The notes under the pieces are model-generated. The model was given only the letters and a program-made list of their open reading frames with translations, did not search any database and was not told the DNA's origin. Source: Litoribrevibacter albus (GTDB lineage: Bacteria; Pseudomonadota; Gammaproteobacteria; Pseudomonadales; Litoribrevibacteraceae). Taken from it: a DNA stretch of 64,000 bases. Location of the stretch: the NCBI RefSeq assembly GCF_030159995.1, contig NZ_BSNM01000002.1:124001-188000 (forward strand). The letters are read 5' to 3'. Of this stretch, positions 48,411 to 59,312 are shown piece by piece. The translations under genes and the position numbers were made by a program. Each line of letters begins with the position of its first letter. The stretch's first letter is position 1.

Positions 48411-49529
48411 TTAGATGACTTGGCTTGAAGAGTCGGTTGGTTTAGTTGTGTCAGTTGATGCTTCATTGTCTGATTCTAAAGACTCGTTTAGATGATCTGA
48501 ACTTTCAGCATGAATGGGGCTGGCATTTAAAATGTGTACGTTATCTGGATGATCTGAGAGTAATTCATCATCCATAGTTTGTTGTTGCGTCGGATTGTGA
48601 TTCAGCTTGAACAACAGCTGTTCGAAGGATTGTTTTCTGGCATACATTTCTGTATCCGAAAGGAATTCGATTAGCTTGAGGTTGCGCTCATAATCAAAGT
48701 CATCCAGGTTTAATACGCTCATAACTTCATCGCTGTCAGCAATTTCGTATTCTTGGCAGAGGAAGGCAATCATGCCCTTCAGTTCTGGCATGAGGCGATG
48801 ACGTCTTAACGTTTGTAATTGAATGGGCTTGAATTGATAGAGTGCACAAACAAACTCAATAACCTCTTCAATGCTAATACCGTTTGGTAGTGCAGTCGGT
48901 TGTTCGTAGAGTTCTTTCAGATATTGATCTGAGCAATAGGCCAGACTATTTGATTGATTGCCTGTAAGGAGCCTCTCTATATCATAGGTTACTGCTTGGT
49001 CGATGAAATCTTTGAAACGGCGGCTGAACATGGTGTCATGACGCCCAATAAGCGGGGTCACAATATCGGTTGAGAGCCAGGTATGTGAAAGGTTCTGGGC
49101 ATACTCTTTATAGCTGGACAGCGCATAATTTTCTGATTTTGATGTGAGGTCATCAATCACAGGAAAAGCATGAACGAGGTGAAATGCCTCTAATAAATGT
49201 TTTCCCGGCTCGATCAGGACAAGTTGATAATCTGCCTGAAACAAAGAACCACGCTTTTGGTGTGTCCTGTTGTGCCAAGAGGAATACTGGGTAATCAGGC
49301 TTTGGATAAAAGGCTCAGGTGACGCCGGTGCCTGATATAAAAGAATTAATGATTTTTCTGTAAGGCAATAGCCGATGACCCCTACTTTCAAACGATAGCT
49401 GAGATCGATAAGCAGAGACCAAAGTTCAAAGGCATCCAGGTTTTGGTTAATTAACTGCTTTCTAGAGACTGCGTTAAGTTTAACCAGGTAAATCCCTTGA
49501 TTTATATCCAAAATTGCATGCTTGACCAT
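48411..49529 (-). CDS. RAYT/Y1-transposase-derived protein lacking the HUH motif
   Basis: 372-residue protein that follows the layout of REP-associated tyrosine transposases. A YLVKLNAVSRKQLI strand, then PFIQSLITQYSSWHNRTHQK with the Tyr and NR-x-H-x-x-R-G-x-LFQ box, YQLVLIE and the FHLVHAFPV region all match in order, and a C-terminal helical part (IEEVIEFVCALYQFKPIQLQ) follows as in RAYT/DnaA-like tails. Where active enzymes have N-H-x-H this protein has TEKSLILL, so the metal site is gone. It is therefore probably a domesticated, non-transposing DNA-binding protein. ATG 49529 is used; TTG 49538 is possible. Confidence 0.7.
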   Translation of the reverse strand: MVKHAILDINQGIYLVKLNAVSRKQLINQNLDAFELWSLLIDLSYRLKVGVIGYCLTEKSLILLYQAPASPEPFIQSLITQYSSWHNRTHQKRGSLFQADYQLVLIEPGKHLLEAFHLVHAFPVIDDLTSKSENYALSSYKEYAQNLSHTWLSTDIVTPLIGRHDTMFSRRFKDFIDQAVTYDIERLLTGNQSNSLAYCSDQYLKELYEQPTALPNGISIEEVIEFVCALYQFKPIQLQTLRRHRLMPELKGMIAFLCQEYEIADSDEVMSVLNLDDFDYERNLKLIEFLSDTEMYARKQSFEQLLFKLNHNPTQQQTMDDELLSDHPDNVHILNASPIHAESSDHLNESLESDNEASTDTTKPTDSSSQVI

Positions 49530-49554
49530 AACTTCCAAGCATAGTCATAGGGGT

Positions 49555-49590
49555 AAAGAAGTCCAGAAAAATTTCCTACCAGACTTCTTT
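49555..49590. terminator. Inverted repeat between the response regulator and the RAYT-derived gene
   Basis: AAAGAAGTC (49555-49563) and GACTTCTTT (49582-49590), 9-bp arms. On the minus strand the T-tract is only three bases before ACCCC, so termination there would be weak; on the plus strand it is followed by TTCC. Confidence 0.45.
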
Positions 49591-49603
49591 TTCCAAGGTT
49601 AGA

Positions 49604-50608
49604 TTAAGATGCGGCGATTGACTGCCGTTCACTTTGAAAGGTTTGACCTTGCGAGTGCCATTGTGTGCCGTAAATACCGTTCTTATCTCTTGCAAACTCA
49701 AGGTTACTTAAGCTTGAGTTGAGTAACTGTTGAGCGCTTGGCATATTGCCAACACGTTCCGCACTGATCAGTGAGGCACTGATGCTTAAGGTGAGATAAC
49801 CAGCAGGTGTTGGGTATGGCTTATTGGCAATGCCATCATAAATCCGCTTGAAGGCTTGTGTGCTGCAGTCTTCAATGTTGGATTGAAGTGTGATCACGGC
49901 AAACTGATTTTTGCTGAGACGAGTTACAACGTCCATCGGTCTGACCAGGTTTTGTAAACGTTGTGCTGCACCTTTTATCATTTCCTGGGCGATTGGGCCT
50001 TTGTGGTGTTGCTCGATTTCTTCAATATTATCGATGTTGAAGGTAATGCAGCAGACAGCACCTTGTCGGCTTTCCACTTGTTTGATGGCATTGGTCAGAG
50101 TTCTTAACGCCAGACGCTTATTACCTAACCCTGTTAGAAGGTCGGTATGGTTGCAACGCTCAAGTACCTGAACATTCTTCTTGAGCGTTGTGTTATTTCG
50201 CATCAACAAATTCAGCATGTTAGTGGTGCGAGCGGCAGCAGATACACGGGGAATTAACTGTTGGTGCATGTCAGATTTGTATATAAAGTCATCTACACCA
50301 TGACTGAACGCGTGAGATAAGGCTTCAGGACTTTCTTTACCTGTAAGTAAAAGGATATAGGTAAAGTGCTGTTTTTCCTGATCCATGATTCGGATATGTT
50401 GGGCCAGTGTCAGGCCATCCATGTCCGGCATCATCCAGTCCGCAATCAATAAACGGGCGGGTTCGTTTTTAAGGATTTCCAGAGCCTGAGTTGGGTGGCT
50501 GGCAACACGTATGTTAGTGTATCCTGCCTTTTTCAGCGTTCGCTCGACGATTGCTCCAGAAAACTTGGCATCGTCTACAACAACGATTGGTAATGATGTG
50601 TCTGTCAT
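49604..50608 (-). CDS. Response regulator with receiver and degenerate GGDEF domain
   Basis: 334 residues. The receiver domain (6-125) has DD at the N-terminus (IVVVDDAKFSG), the phospho-acceptor Asp in LLIADWMMPDMDG and the Lys region in DFIYKSDMH. The GGDEF domain (about 155-320) keeps the DLLTGLGNKRLAL start and FNIDNIEEIEQHH, but the catalytic GGDEF is SKNQF (in TRLSKNQFAVITL), so cyclase activity is unlikely. It may act as a GTP- or c-di-GMP-binding or protein-interaction module. GGGGA lies 7 bases before ATG 50608. First gene of the minus-strand run. Confidence 0.9.
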   Translation of the reverse strand: MTDTSLPIVVVDDAKFSGAIVERTLKKAGYTNIRVASHPTQALEILKNEPARLLIADWMMPDMDGLTLAQHIRIMDQEKQHFTYILLLTGKESPEALSHAFSHGVDDFIYKSDMHQQLIPRVSAAARTTNMLNLLMRNNTTLKKNVQVLERCNHTDLLTGLGNKRLALRTLTNAIKQVESRQGAVCCITFNIDNIEEIEQHHKGPIAQEMIKGAAQRLQNLVRPMDVVTRLSKNQFAVITLQSNIEDCSTQAFKRIYDGIANKPYPTPAGYLTLSISASLISAERVGNMPSAQQLLNSSLSNLEFARDKNGIYGTQWHSQGQTFQSERQSIAAS

Positions 50609-50850
50609 TTGGCTGTCCCCGTTGGGCCTATATTCTCGCTTGTAAGTGATCCGAGGGATCGGTTCTGACGGTAATCATTGGGAAGAAGTCAGATTTATTA
50701 TTTTTGTTATATATTGAGCTTTGTTTTGTTATTGAAACGCTCTGTTGAAAATAATGTACCAAATAAGAAAAAACACTTCATGTTGAGCAGTCAAAAGTAA
50801 GACAAAGTTAACAATTCAATCAATAAACAGGAAAAGGTTGGGGTAGAGAG

Positions 50851-52305
50851 TTGGGTAAGGATGCTATTGATGCACAAACTGAGTGTGATTCAAGTCGCAA
50901 GGAGACTCGCAGCCTAAGTTGGTTGGATGCGTGCAAAGCATATTTGGAACGCCGGGTTCTGGTGCTTTTATTGTTGGGTTTTTCTGCAGGTCTTCCGTTT
51001 TTGTTGGTTTTTTCGACGCTTTCTGCATGGTTGCGTGATGGCGGGATAAGCCGATCCACCATTGGTTTCTTTAGCTGGATAGGCATTACTTATTCCATCA
51101 AAGTCTTTTGGGCGCCAGTTGTTGATCGGGTGGCACTTCCAGGATTAGGTCGTTTATTTGGTCAACGACGAAGTTGGATGTTGTTGGCCCAAATAGGTAT
51201 TGCCTGTGGTTTATTGGGAATGGCATTAACAGGTGTAGATTTATCAAACCCGGATCGTGCGGATCACGTTGTGACCTTGTTGGCGTTGTTTGGTCTTTTG
51301 GTGGCGTTTTCATCTGCGACTCAAGATATTGCGATCGATGCTTATCGAATTGAAGTGGCGGAAGCGACTCAACAAGGAGTGATGTCTGCAGCGTATATCT
51401 TTGGTTATCGTTTGGCCTTATTGGTAGCTGGTGCCGGAGCCTTCTATATAGCGGATTTTTTCAACTGGTCTACTGCGTATCTTGTTATGGCTTCTCTGGT
51501 TGTTGTGGGTATTCTGGCTGTTTGTATTGCCCCTCAGGTGGCCAGGAAAGATGGTGATCAGATTGATGAAACCCTATCAGAAGTACAGTGGATCAATGAA
51601 AAAGTAAAACGACTTCCTCTGTTTTCCCGAACTCTGGCACGTTGGTTTGTGTATGCCGTTGTGTGCCCCTTTACTGATTTTGTTCGCCGCCAGGGAAAAT
51701 GGGCGATTTTGTTACTTCTGATTGTTGGTATATATCGGATCAGTGACATAACGATGGGAGTCATGGCTAATCCTTTTTATATTGATATGGGCTATACCAA
51801 ATCGGAAGTGGCCAGTATTTCCAAAGTATTCGGATTTTTTCTGACAATGATTGGTTCCGCTTTTGGCGGTTTGATTGTGGTTAAGTATGGATTGCTGAGA
51901 CCATTGTTACTGGGAGCAGGATTGGTAGCGATTACTAACTTACTGTTTGCTTTAATGGCTTGGTTCGCAGAACCTTCGTTAAGCTTGTTGGCCGTTGTGA
52001 TCGGTGCGGATAACTTCAGTGGCGGTCTTGCAAACGTGGCATTTATTGCATTTCTTTCGAGCTTAACCAGCAGGTCTTTTACTGCAACGCAGTATGCACT
52101 GTTCAGCTCTTTAATGACGTTACCTGGGAAGTTTATTGGAGGGTATTCAGGTGTCGTGGTGGATCTGCACGGATATGAATGGTTCTTCATTTATGCAGCA
52201 ACTATTGGCGTTCCTGCATTCTTATGTATTTTTTGGTTGCTTAAGAAACGCCCTGATTTGGATAAAGTAGCTACTCGGGACACCACTGATGAATCTTCAA
52301 ATTAA
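50851..52305 (+). CDS. AmpG-like muropeptide/MFS permease
   Basis: 484-residue major-facilitator protein with about 12-14 membrane helices, beginning after a 40-residue cytoplasmic tail. VLLLLGFSAGLPFLLVFSTL and SKVFGFFLTMIGSAFGGLIV are characteristic of AmpG, which imports anhydro-muropeptides for cell-wall recycling and can influence beta-lactamase induction. Starts at TTG 50851 with GTAGAGAG just upstream; no in-frame ATG exists nearby. Its 3' end overlaps the convergent alkyltransferase-like gene by 35 bases. Confidence 0.9.
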   Translation: MGKDAIDAQTECDSSRKETRSLSWLDACKAYLERRVLVLLLLGFSAGLPFLLVFSTLSAWLRDGGISRSTIGFFSWIGITYSIKVFWAPVVDRVALPGLGRLFGQRRSWMLLAQIGIACGLLGMALTGVDLSNPDRADHVVTLLALFGLLVAFSSATQDIAIDAYRIEVAEATQQGVMSAAYIFGYRLALLVAGAGAFYIADFFNWSTAYLVMASLVVVGILAVCIAPQVARKDGDQIDETLSEVQWINEKVKRLPLFSRTLARWFVYAVVCPFTDFVRRQGKWAILLLLIVGIYRISDITMGVMANPFYIDMGYTKSEVASISKVFGFFLTMIGSAFGGLIVVKYGLLRPLLLGAGLVAITNLLFALMAWFAEPSLSLLAVVIGADNFSGGLANVAFIAFLSSLTSRSFTATQYALFSSLMTLPGKFIGGYSGVVVDLHGYEWFFIYAATIGVPAFLCIFWLLKKRPDLDKVATRDTTDESSN

Positions 52306-52591
52306 CTTTTCCATTCAAAAAGGAAATGCCTTCCTGTTCTAACAAGGATTTCTGAGTAATGTAGCGTTCACTGTCTTCAGAGAACGAAATCCTACCTTGA
52401 CCATTAATTACCCGATACCACGGGAGTTTAGAGTCCTGAGGTAATTGTGATAACAGTTTGCCCACATAGCGCGCATGACTTGGAAAACCTGCCATTTTTG
52501 CAATTTTTCCATAAGTGGTGACTTTTCCTTTCGGAATTTGTCCCAATATATATAGCACTGCATCGTGAAATTCTTGCTTGGAAATGGCCAC
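52271..52591 (-). CDS. Alkyltransferase-like (ATL) protein
   Basis: 106-residue DNA-binding protein of the MGMT fold without the alkyl-accepting cysteine. The methyltransferase active-site PCHRV is PWYRV here (LPWYRVINGQGRI), the Trp replacement typical of ATL proteins such as E. coli YbaZ. GKVTTYGKIAKMAGFPSHARYVG is the helix-turn-helix that flips O6-alkylguanine. ATLs bind the lesion and hand it to nucleotide excision repair. Overlaps the ampG-like 3' end by 35 bases, tail to tail. Confidence 0.92.
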   Translation of the reverse strand: MAISKQEFHDAVLYILGQIPKGKVTTYGKIAKMAGFPSHARYVGKLLSQLPQDSKLPWYRVINGQGRISFSEDSERYITQKSLLEQEGISFLNGKVNLKIHQWCPE

Positions 52592-52640
52592 GTATTAATT
52601 TCTCGTAGTGGAATAAATTCTCAATGGGAGTCTGTGAAAG

Positions 52641-53153
52641 ATGCGCTGGTTGTTTCTACTGTTTTGTACCTTGCCCGTAATTGAACTCATCATATTACTC
52701 AAAGTAGGGAGTTGGCTAGGCGTTTGGCCAACCGTGGGGCTTATTTTAGGTACGGCCTTTATTGGTGTGAATTTACTGAGACAGCAAGGATTAAAGACAT
52801 TTAGTCGGGCAAACCAACGTCTTGCTCAGGGCGAAATGCCAGCGACGGAAATGGTTGAAGGCATTGTTTTGGCTATTGGCGGTGCGTTGCTGCTAACCCC
52901 AGGCCTAGTTACCGATGTCATTGGCTTTAGTTGTTTATTGCCGGGAACCCGCCATGTGTACATAGCGTTCGGAATGGAACGAATGAAAGTTGTGGCCACA
53001 CGCAGTGTCTATACTTCATCGGTCCATACTCAGGGCGATTTTATGAATCAAGGTGGTTTTCAACAGCCGCACAGATCTCAACATACTCAATCAACCAATG
53101 CCAGTCGACAAGGGCATGATGTTATTGAAGGTGAGTTTGAAAGAAAAAAATAA
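52641..53153 (+). CDS. fxsA: FxsA family inner-membrane protein
   Basis: 170-residue membrane protein: LFLLFCTLPVIELIILLKVG and LAIGGALLLTPGLVTDVIGF are hallmark segments of FxsA/YqxA-like proteins, which in E. coli relieve F-plasmid exclusion of phage T7 when overproduced; the normal role is unclear. The C-terminal about 45 residues are polar and rich in Gln and Ser. Location directly before groESL is conserved in gammaproteobacteria. Confidence 0.92.
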   Translation: MRWLFLLFCTLPVIELIILLKVGSWLGVWPTVGLILGTAFIGVNLLRQQGLKTFSRANQRLAQGEMPATEMVEGIVLAIGGALLLTPGLVTDVIGFSCLLPGTRHVYIAFGMERMKVVATRSVYTSSVHTQGDFMNQGGFQQPHRSQHTQSTNASRQGHDVIEGEFERKK

Positions 53154-53172
53154 AAAAATTCCAGGATTACCC

Positions 53173-53199
53173 TTGAATTCTGTTTTGCCGTCCCTAGAT
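53173..53199 (+). promoter_or_regulatory. Sigma-32-type heat-shock promoter of groESL
   Basis: CCCTTGAA, with TTGAA at 53173-53177, then 14 bases, then CCCTAGAT at 53192-53199. This is the closest match in the window to the E. coli groE promoter, about 77 bases before the groES ATG. Confidence 0.82.
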
Positions 53200-53276
53200 A
53201 GGGATTATCAAAATTTTGCACTGAAAAGTGCAGTTAACCAATAACGTTAAACATATTAAGTGGGAGACACTTAACA

Positions 53277-53567
53277 ATGAAAATTCGTCCACTAGGTGAT
53301 CGTGTTGTTGTTCGTCGTAAGGAAGAAGAGACTAAGTCTGCTGGCGGTATTGTATTGCCAGGTTCTGCGACAGAAAAACCTAACCAAGGTGAAGTGTTGG
53401 CTGTAGGCAACGGTCGTGTTTTGGATAACGGTGATGTTCGTCCAGTAGAAGTAAAAGTTGGCGACACTGTGCTATTTGGCGGTTATGTTCAGAACACTGT
53501 AACTGTTGATGGCGAAGAACTATTGGTTCTTAGCGAAGCTGAAATTTTTGGCGTACTTGAAGCATAA
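53277..53567 (+). CDS. groES: Co-chaperonin GroES
   Basis: 96-residue lid of the GroEL cage: [31 protein letters not shown] (mobile loop) and [20 protein letters not shown]. Encoded with groEL 98 bases downstream, under a heat-shock promoter. Confidence 0.99.
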   Translation: MKIRPLGDRVVVRRKEEETKSAGGIVLPGSATEKPNQGEVLAVGNGRVLDNGDVRPVEVKVGDTVLFGGYVQNTVTVDGEELLVLSEAEIFGVLEA

Positions 53568-53656
53568 GCAACTAAGCTTAAACCTCTTCAAGTTTGTGGA
53601 CTGTCTGTGACGTGTGAATGTATCCACAGGCAATGGAATCAGAATTTTTATATTAG

Positions 53657-55306
<1,650 letters not shown>

Positions 55307-55322
55307 TTCTAGCCTCAGCCTG

Positions 55323-55353
55323 AAAAAGCCTCGCAAATGCGAGGCTTTTTTTT
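55323..55353 (+). terminator. Terminator after groEL
   Basis: AAAAAGCCTCGC/GCGAGGCTTTTT with a 4-base loop and a long T-run. The 234 bases from here to gspN contain no other gene I can support. Confidence 0.93.
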
Positions 55354-55587
55354 GTCTATAATCTAATAGTTTTAGATTGGCTTGGTTAGTACGCGTTTTT
55401 TGTAACACTTTTATCTGGATTTTTCTGAGTTTACGTTACATACCAGTCATAAACATCCTTGAGAATATGCAACAAAGTAGAAAATCTGCATTTTTACCCA
55501 CAAGGGTGGTTGTGCTGAGTATGAGCCTCTCTATAATAGATCAGCTCAGAATAATAATAGCTTCAAGGATGAGTAGAGGATTCTCTT

Positions 55588-56349
55588 TTGTGGTCAGCAG
55601 TTAAAGCAGCTCGTTGGTATGTCTTTTTGACAGTCTTGCTGTTTATTTTTTTCCTTATTGTTTATATGCCTGCTCAGTTTGCTTTAATGCTCGCTGGGGA
55701 TACGCTTGCTCGCTCTCCTGTAAAAATTGATTCTGTTTCAGGCTCGGTATGGAAAGGGCGGGGTATTGCGTCTTACCAGAACTTACGTGGGGATATTGAA
55801 TGGTCGGTGAATGGATTGTCTTTATTGACCTTACATCCTGAAATTGCATTAAACCTCAAAGTCGGTAGAGAAACAGAGATTAGCGCAAAGGTTAAAGTAT
55901 CTGATTCAACGCTTAGCCTGAACAATCTCTCAGGTTCATTACAGGTTCCATTGTTAAATCCTTACTTGAAAGCACAACGAGTGTCAGGTCAGGGCGTCGT
56001 CAAATTATATGATCTATCGATAGATATTGATCATAGTGCCAAGCTGATCAACAACGCAGAAGGCCGGTTGTTATGGCAAGATGCCAAAGCAAGTTATCCT
56101 GGACCTAAAGGTATTGAAAGTATCAGCTTACCGGATGTGGCTGGTCGCTTATCTCATGATGATAAAGGCGCTGTACTGAATGTCTTGTCTGGTAAAGATG
56201 GTGCTGCGTTAGCATCTGTTTTCGTGATGAATCAAGGCTGGGCTGGAATTAAAGTTCGTAAACGTAGTGTTGATATGGTCGGGCAAACTTGGGTCGGAAA
56301 TCAGCAGCCTGATGATGTGATTTTCCAAGTCCGAGAGAAACTGTGGTAG
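55588..56349 (+). CDS. gspN: Type II secretion system protein GspN
   Basis: 253-residue inner-membrane protein, one N-terminal helix (about residues 10-32) and a periplasmic domain with the family's VSGSVWKGRG and NGLSLLTLHPEIALNL. GspN is an accessory part of the type II secretion machine. TTG 55588 is the only start that keeps the N-terminal helix and has GAGGA upstream. It is the first gene of gspN-gspC-gspD here. Confidence 0.88.
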   Translation: MWSAVKAARWYVFLTVLLFIFFLIVYMPAQFALMLAGDTLARSPVKIDSVSGSVWKGRGIASYQNLRGDIEWSVNGLSLLTLHPEIALNLKVGRETEISAKVKVSDSTLSLNNLSGSLQVPLLNPYLKAQRVSGQGVVKLYDLSIDIDHSAKLINNAEGRLLWQDAKASYPGPKGIESISLPDVAGRLSHDDKGAVLNVLSGKDGAALASVFVMNQGWAGIKVRKRSVDMVGQTWVGNQQPDDVIFQVREKLW

Positions 56350-56371
56350 GGCGTGAGTGGTGGCTCGATAG

Positions 56372-57247
56372 ATGTTAGTAAGCGTAACTCCTGAAAATAT
56401 TTTACTGCTGATCAAGAAAGCCAAGGTTGTTCTGACTTTGGTCTTTTGTTTTTGGTTAGCAAATATAGCTGCGCAAGCCGTGTGGATGACTGTGTCACCT
56501 GAACCTTTACCTCAGGTTTCGGCATCTACGGCTATTGCTGACGGTAGTGGAGACCGTTCTGAAGCTTCTGCAGTTAGTATTGTGAGCGATTTATTGTTTG
56601 GTGAGGCGCCTAAAGAGACCGTGGCTGCTCAAACGGAAGTCGTGGATGCGCCAAAAACGCGTTTGAGGTTGAAGTTATTGGGTGTGTTTGTTGGCCAAAC
56701 AGAGGCTGCATCAACCGCTATTATTTCTGAACAGGGTAAACCTGATGCGGATTTCTATCATGTTGGTGACACTATTCAGAGTGGCGTGGTTCTGGAGCAG
56801 GTTCACTCAGACCGTGTGATTTTAAATCGGAATGGACGCCTGGAAGCTCTATATTTTGATGATGCTGAGAAATTGTTAGAAGCGACGGCGCAAGCGCCAA
56901 AACCAGATATTAAAGCAAAGCTCAAATCGGAAATTAATTCGGTTGAGCAATTTTCTTCAGTAGCTAAAAAACAGTGGAACAAAAACCCTTTATCTGCTCT
57001 TGGCGCTGTTGGCTTTGAGCCCGTTAGTAAAGATCAGGCCCTTGGGTATCGGTTTTCCGGGCAAAATCCGATGATGGAGCGCTATGGAGTTCAGAAGGGT
57101 GACATCATTCGTTCGGTGAACGGAATTGATGTGGGTGATGTAGGTTCAGATGGTGACTATCTGGACGAAGTATTTGAACAAGGTCAGGCGAGCGTTTTAG
57201 TTGAACGAGGCTCTCGTCAGTTTGAAATTACAGTGCCTTTGAAATAA
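56372..57247 (+). CDS. gspC: Type II secretion system inner-membrane platform protein GspC
   Basis: 291-residue linker between the inner-membrane platform and the outer-membrane secretin. An N-terminal helix (about residues 18-38) is followed by a periplasmic homology-region domain (TRLRLKLLGVFVGQTEAAST, RNGRLEALYF) and a C-terminal PDZ-like domain (LGYRFSGQNPMMERYGVQKG, RSVNGIDVGD). Encoded between gspN and gspD, 34 bases before the latter. Confidence 0.92.
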   Translation: MLVSVTPENILLLIKKAKVVLTLVFCFWLANIAAQAVWMTVSPEPLPQVSASTAIADGSGDRSEASAVSIVSDLLFGEAPKETVAAQTEVVDAPKTRLRLKLLGVFVGQTEAASTAIISEQGKPDADFYHVGDTIQSGVVLEQVHSDRVILNRNGRLEALYFDDAEKLLEATAQAPKPDIKAKLKSEINSVEQFSSVAKKQWNKNPLSALGAVGFEPVSKDQALGYRFSGQNPMMERYGVQKGDIIRSVNGIDVGDVGSDGDYLDEVFEQGQASVLVERGSRQFEITVPLK

Positions 57248-57281
57248 AGGCCGGTCTGCCAGTGATGGAATGAGTTAAGGT

Positions 57282-59249
57282 ATGAGAGTGATGAAGTTTA
57301 ATCCGATTTGTCGATGGATAGCTGCAGTAATGTTCGCTGCATCTTTTGCTATTTCATCTCACGTTTGGGCAGAGCAAGACACCTGGAAAGTAAACCTTAA
57401 AGAAGCGGATATTCGAGTTCTGGTTAGCCAGATCGCAGATATTACCGGTAAGACCTTTGTGGTTGATCCAAGAGTTAAAGGTAAGGTTACTGTTGTTTCG
57501 AACACGGCTCTTCCAACGGACGAAGTTTATCAGTTATTCCTTTCTGTATTGCAGGTTCATGGCTACACAGCGGTTGAAAGTGGTCAAGTTGTAAAAGTGA
57601 TTCAACAGAATGAAGTGAAGCAGGAAGGGGCTGCCTTTGATGGCAAGCGTCGTAAAAAAGGTGAAGAAGTTGTTACCCGTGTTATTAAAGTAACCAATAC
57701 CAGCGCGATCGAACTTGTGCCTATTCTTCGTCCTATGGTGGCGAAATATGGCCATTTGGCGGGTGTAGCATCCGCTAACTCTTTGATCATTAGTGATCAC
57801 GTGACCAACATTGAGCGCATGATGGCGATCATTAAAAACCTGGACAGTTCAGAGAGTGAAGAGCTGGAAGTAGTGCAGTTGGAGCATGCCTGGGTTGGTG
57901 ATTTAAAAGGCATTCTTGAAAAACTTATTCCTGATGTCAGTAAAGCAAAGAATTCTACTATTTCTGTAGTTGCTGATGAGCGCAGTAACCGCTTAATTGT
58001 GAAAGGTGAAAAGTCGGCTCGTCAGCGCATCGTCGCTTTAGTAAGTCGCTTGGATCAACCTGTGAAACAGGATGGTTCGGCGAAAGTTATTTACTTGAAA
58101 CATGCGGATGCTGAAAAGGTTGCCGAAACCTTGAAAGGACTGGTGACCGAAGGGGCAACAGGCAAAGAAAATAAAGGCCAGCAAAAGGCCAACATTCTTG
58201 CTGATAAAGATATGAATGCCTTGGTGGTTAAAGCTTCTCCATCTGATATGGCAGAAATTGAAGACGTTATTCGCCAGTTGGATATTCGCCGTGCTCAGGT
58301 GTTGATTGAGTCTGTCATTGTTGAAGTACAGGGCAATGTTGGTGATAACTTAGGTATTCAGTGGGCCTTGGGTGGCTTTGGTGATGTCCCTGCTTTAGGA
58401 ACCAATTTTGGTAATGTCGGTTTGAGTACTGCCCAGGTGTTAGGTGCGATTGCGAGTGAAAGTACGGATGTTACTCCAGGTAATGGATTTATTGGTGGGA
58501 TCGGTGCTGAAGGTGGTGACTTTTCCTGGGGCGTGTTAATCCAGGCTTTGGAATCGGTTACTAACAGTAATTTACTTTCAACGCCAAGTATTATGACATT
58601 GGATAATCAGGAAGCGGAGATTGTCGTTGGCCAGAATGTTCCTTTTATCACTGGTTCAACAACGACGTCTGGTGATGGTACAGCAAACCCATTTCAAACC
58701 ATTGAGCGTCAGGATGTGGGGGTGACTTTGAAGGTCGTACCTAAGATTACCGATGGCGATGTTGTGATGCTGGATGTTGAGCAGGAAGTAGAATCTGTGA
58801 GTAAGTCATCTGTTTCAGGTGCGTCTGATATTGTGACGGATAAACGTACCCTGAAAACGTCAATCCTGGTCGATAACCGCCAGACCATTGTATTAGGTGG
58901 TTTGATTTCAGATGAAGTAACGGAAGATGTTCAGAAGGTTCCGTTGTTGGGTGATATACCTTGGTTAGGCGAGTTATTTAAAAGTACAAGTATTTCAAAA
59001 GCTAAACGTAATTTATTGGTTTTTTTAAGACCGACTATTCAACGTAATCGAGAAGATGTGGCACTGGTTACAGAGAAGAAATATCAAGGGCTGTGGGAAC
59101 TGAAATATAACAACTATCAAGCCAAAAAAGGCCTTAATAATGAAGAAGCAGAGGGTGTAGAAATTATTGCTCCAACCTATGATGAATTCTTTGAAGGGCA
59201 ACGAGAGATTATTGTTAAACCAAATCAGGAAAAGCCTGCTGCTGAATAA
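57282..59249 (+). CDS. gspD: Type II secretion system secretin GspD
   Basis: 655-residue outer-membrane channel. The signal peptide (IAAVMFAASFAISSHVWA) is followed by N0-N3 periplasmic domains (WKVNLKEADIRVLVSQIADI, TRVIKVTNTSAIELVPILRP, GEKSARQRIVALVSRLDQP) and the secretin core (LIESVIVEVQGNVGDNLGIQ, NLLSTPSIMTLDNQEAEI, RQTIVLGGLISDEV), then a short C-terminal S-domain-like tail. ATG 57282 or 57291. gspE and the remaining gsp genes do not follow it. Confidence 0.95.
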   Translation: MRVMKFNPICRWIAAVMFAASFAISSHVWAEQDTWKVNLKEADIRVLVSQIADITGKTFVVDPRVKGKVTVVSNTALPTDEVYQLFLSVLQVHGYTAVESGQVVKVIQQNEVKQEGAAFDGKRRKKGEEVVTRVIKVTNTSAIELVPILRPMVAKYGHLAGVASANSLIISDHVTNIERMMAIIKNLDSSESEELEVVQLEHAWVGDLKGILEKLIPDVSKAKNSTISVVADERSNRLIVKGEKSARQRIVALVSRLDQPVKQDGSAKVIYLKHADAEKVAETLKGLVTEGATGKENKGQQKANILADKDMNALVVKASPSDMAEIEDVIRQLDIRRAQVLIESVIVEVQGNVGDNLGIQWALGGFGDVPALGTNFGNVGLSTAQVLGAIASESTDVTPGNGFIGGIGAEGGDFSWGVLIQALESVTNSNLLSTPSIMTLDNQEAEIVVGQNVPFITGSTTTSGDGTANPFQTIERQDVGVTLKVVPKITDGDVVMLDVEQEVESVSKSSVSGASDIVTDKRTLKTSILVDNRQTIVLGGLISDEVTEDVQKVPLLGDIPWLGELFKSTSISKAKRNLLVFLRPTIQRNREDVALVTEKKYQGLWELKYNNYQAKKGLNNEEAEGVEIIAPTYDEFFEGQREIIVKPNQEKPAAE

Positions 59250-59270
59250 TACTTTGATATTGAAATGAAT

Positions 59271-59301
59271 AAACGGTCGACTTAGGTTGGCCGTTTTTTT
59301 T
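59271..59301 (+). terminator. Terminator after gspD
   Basis: AAACGG with a wobble-containing TCGAC pairs with GTTGG-CCGTTT around a TTAG loop, then a run of eight T. Confidence 0.75.
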
Positions 59302-59312
59302 GGCTATTAGAA

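Noticed and set aside
55377-55604. 75-residue frame between groEL and gspN
   Set aside because: Lacks a ribosome site and overlaps the gspN start; composition is not protein-like.
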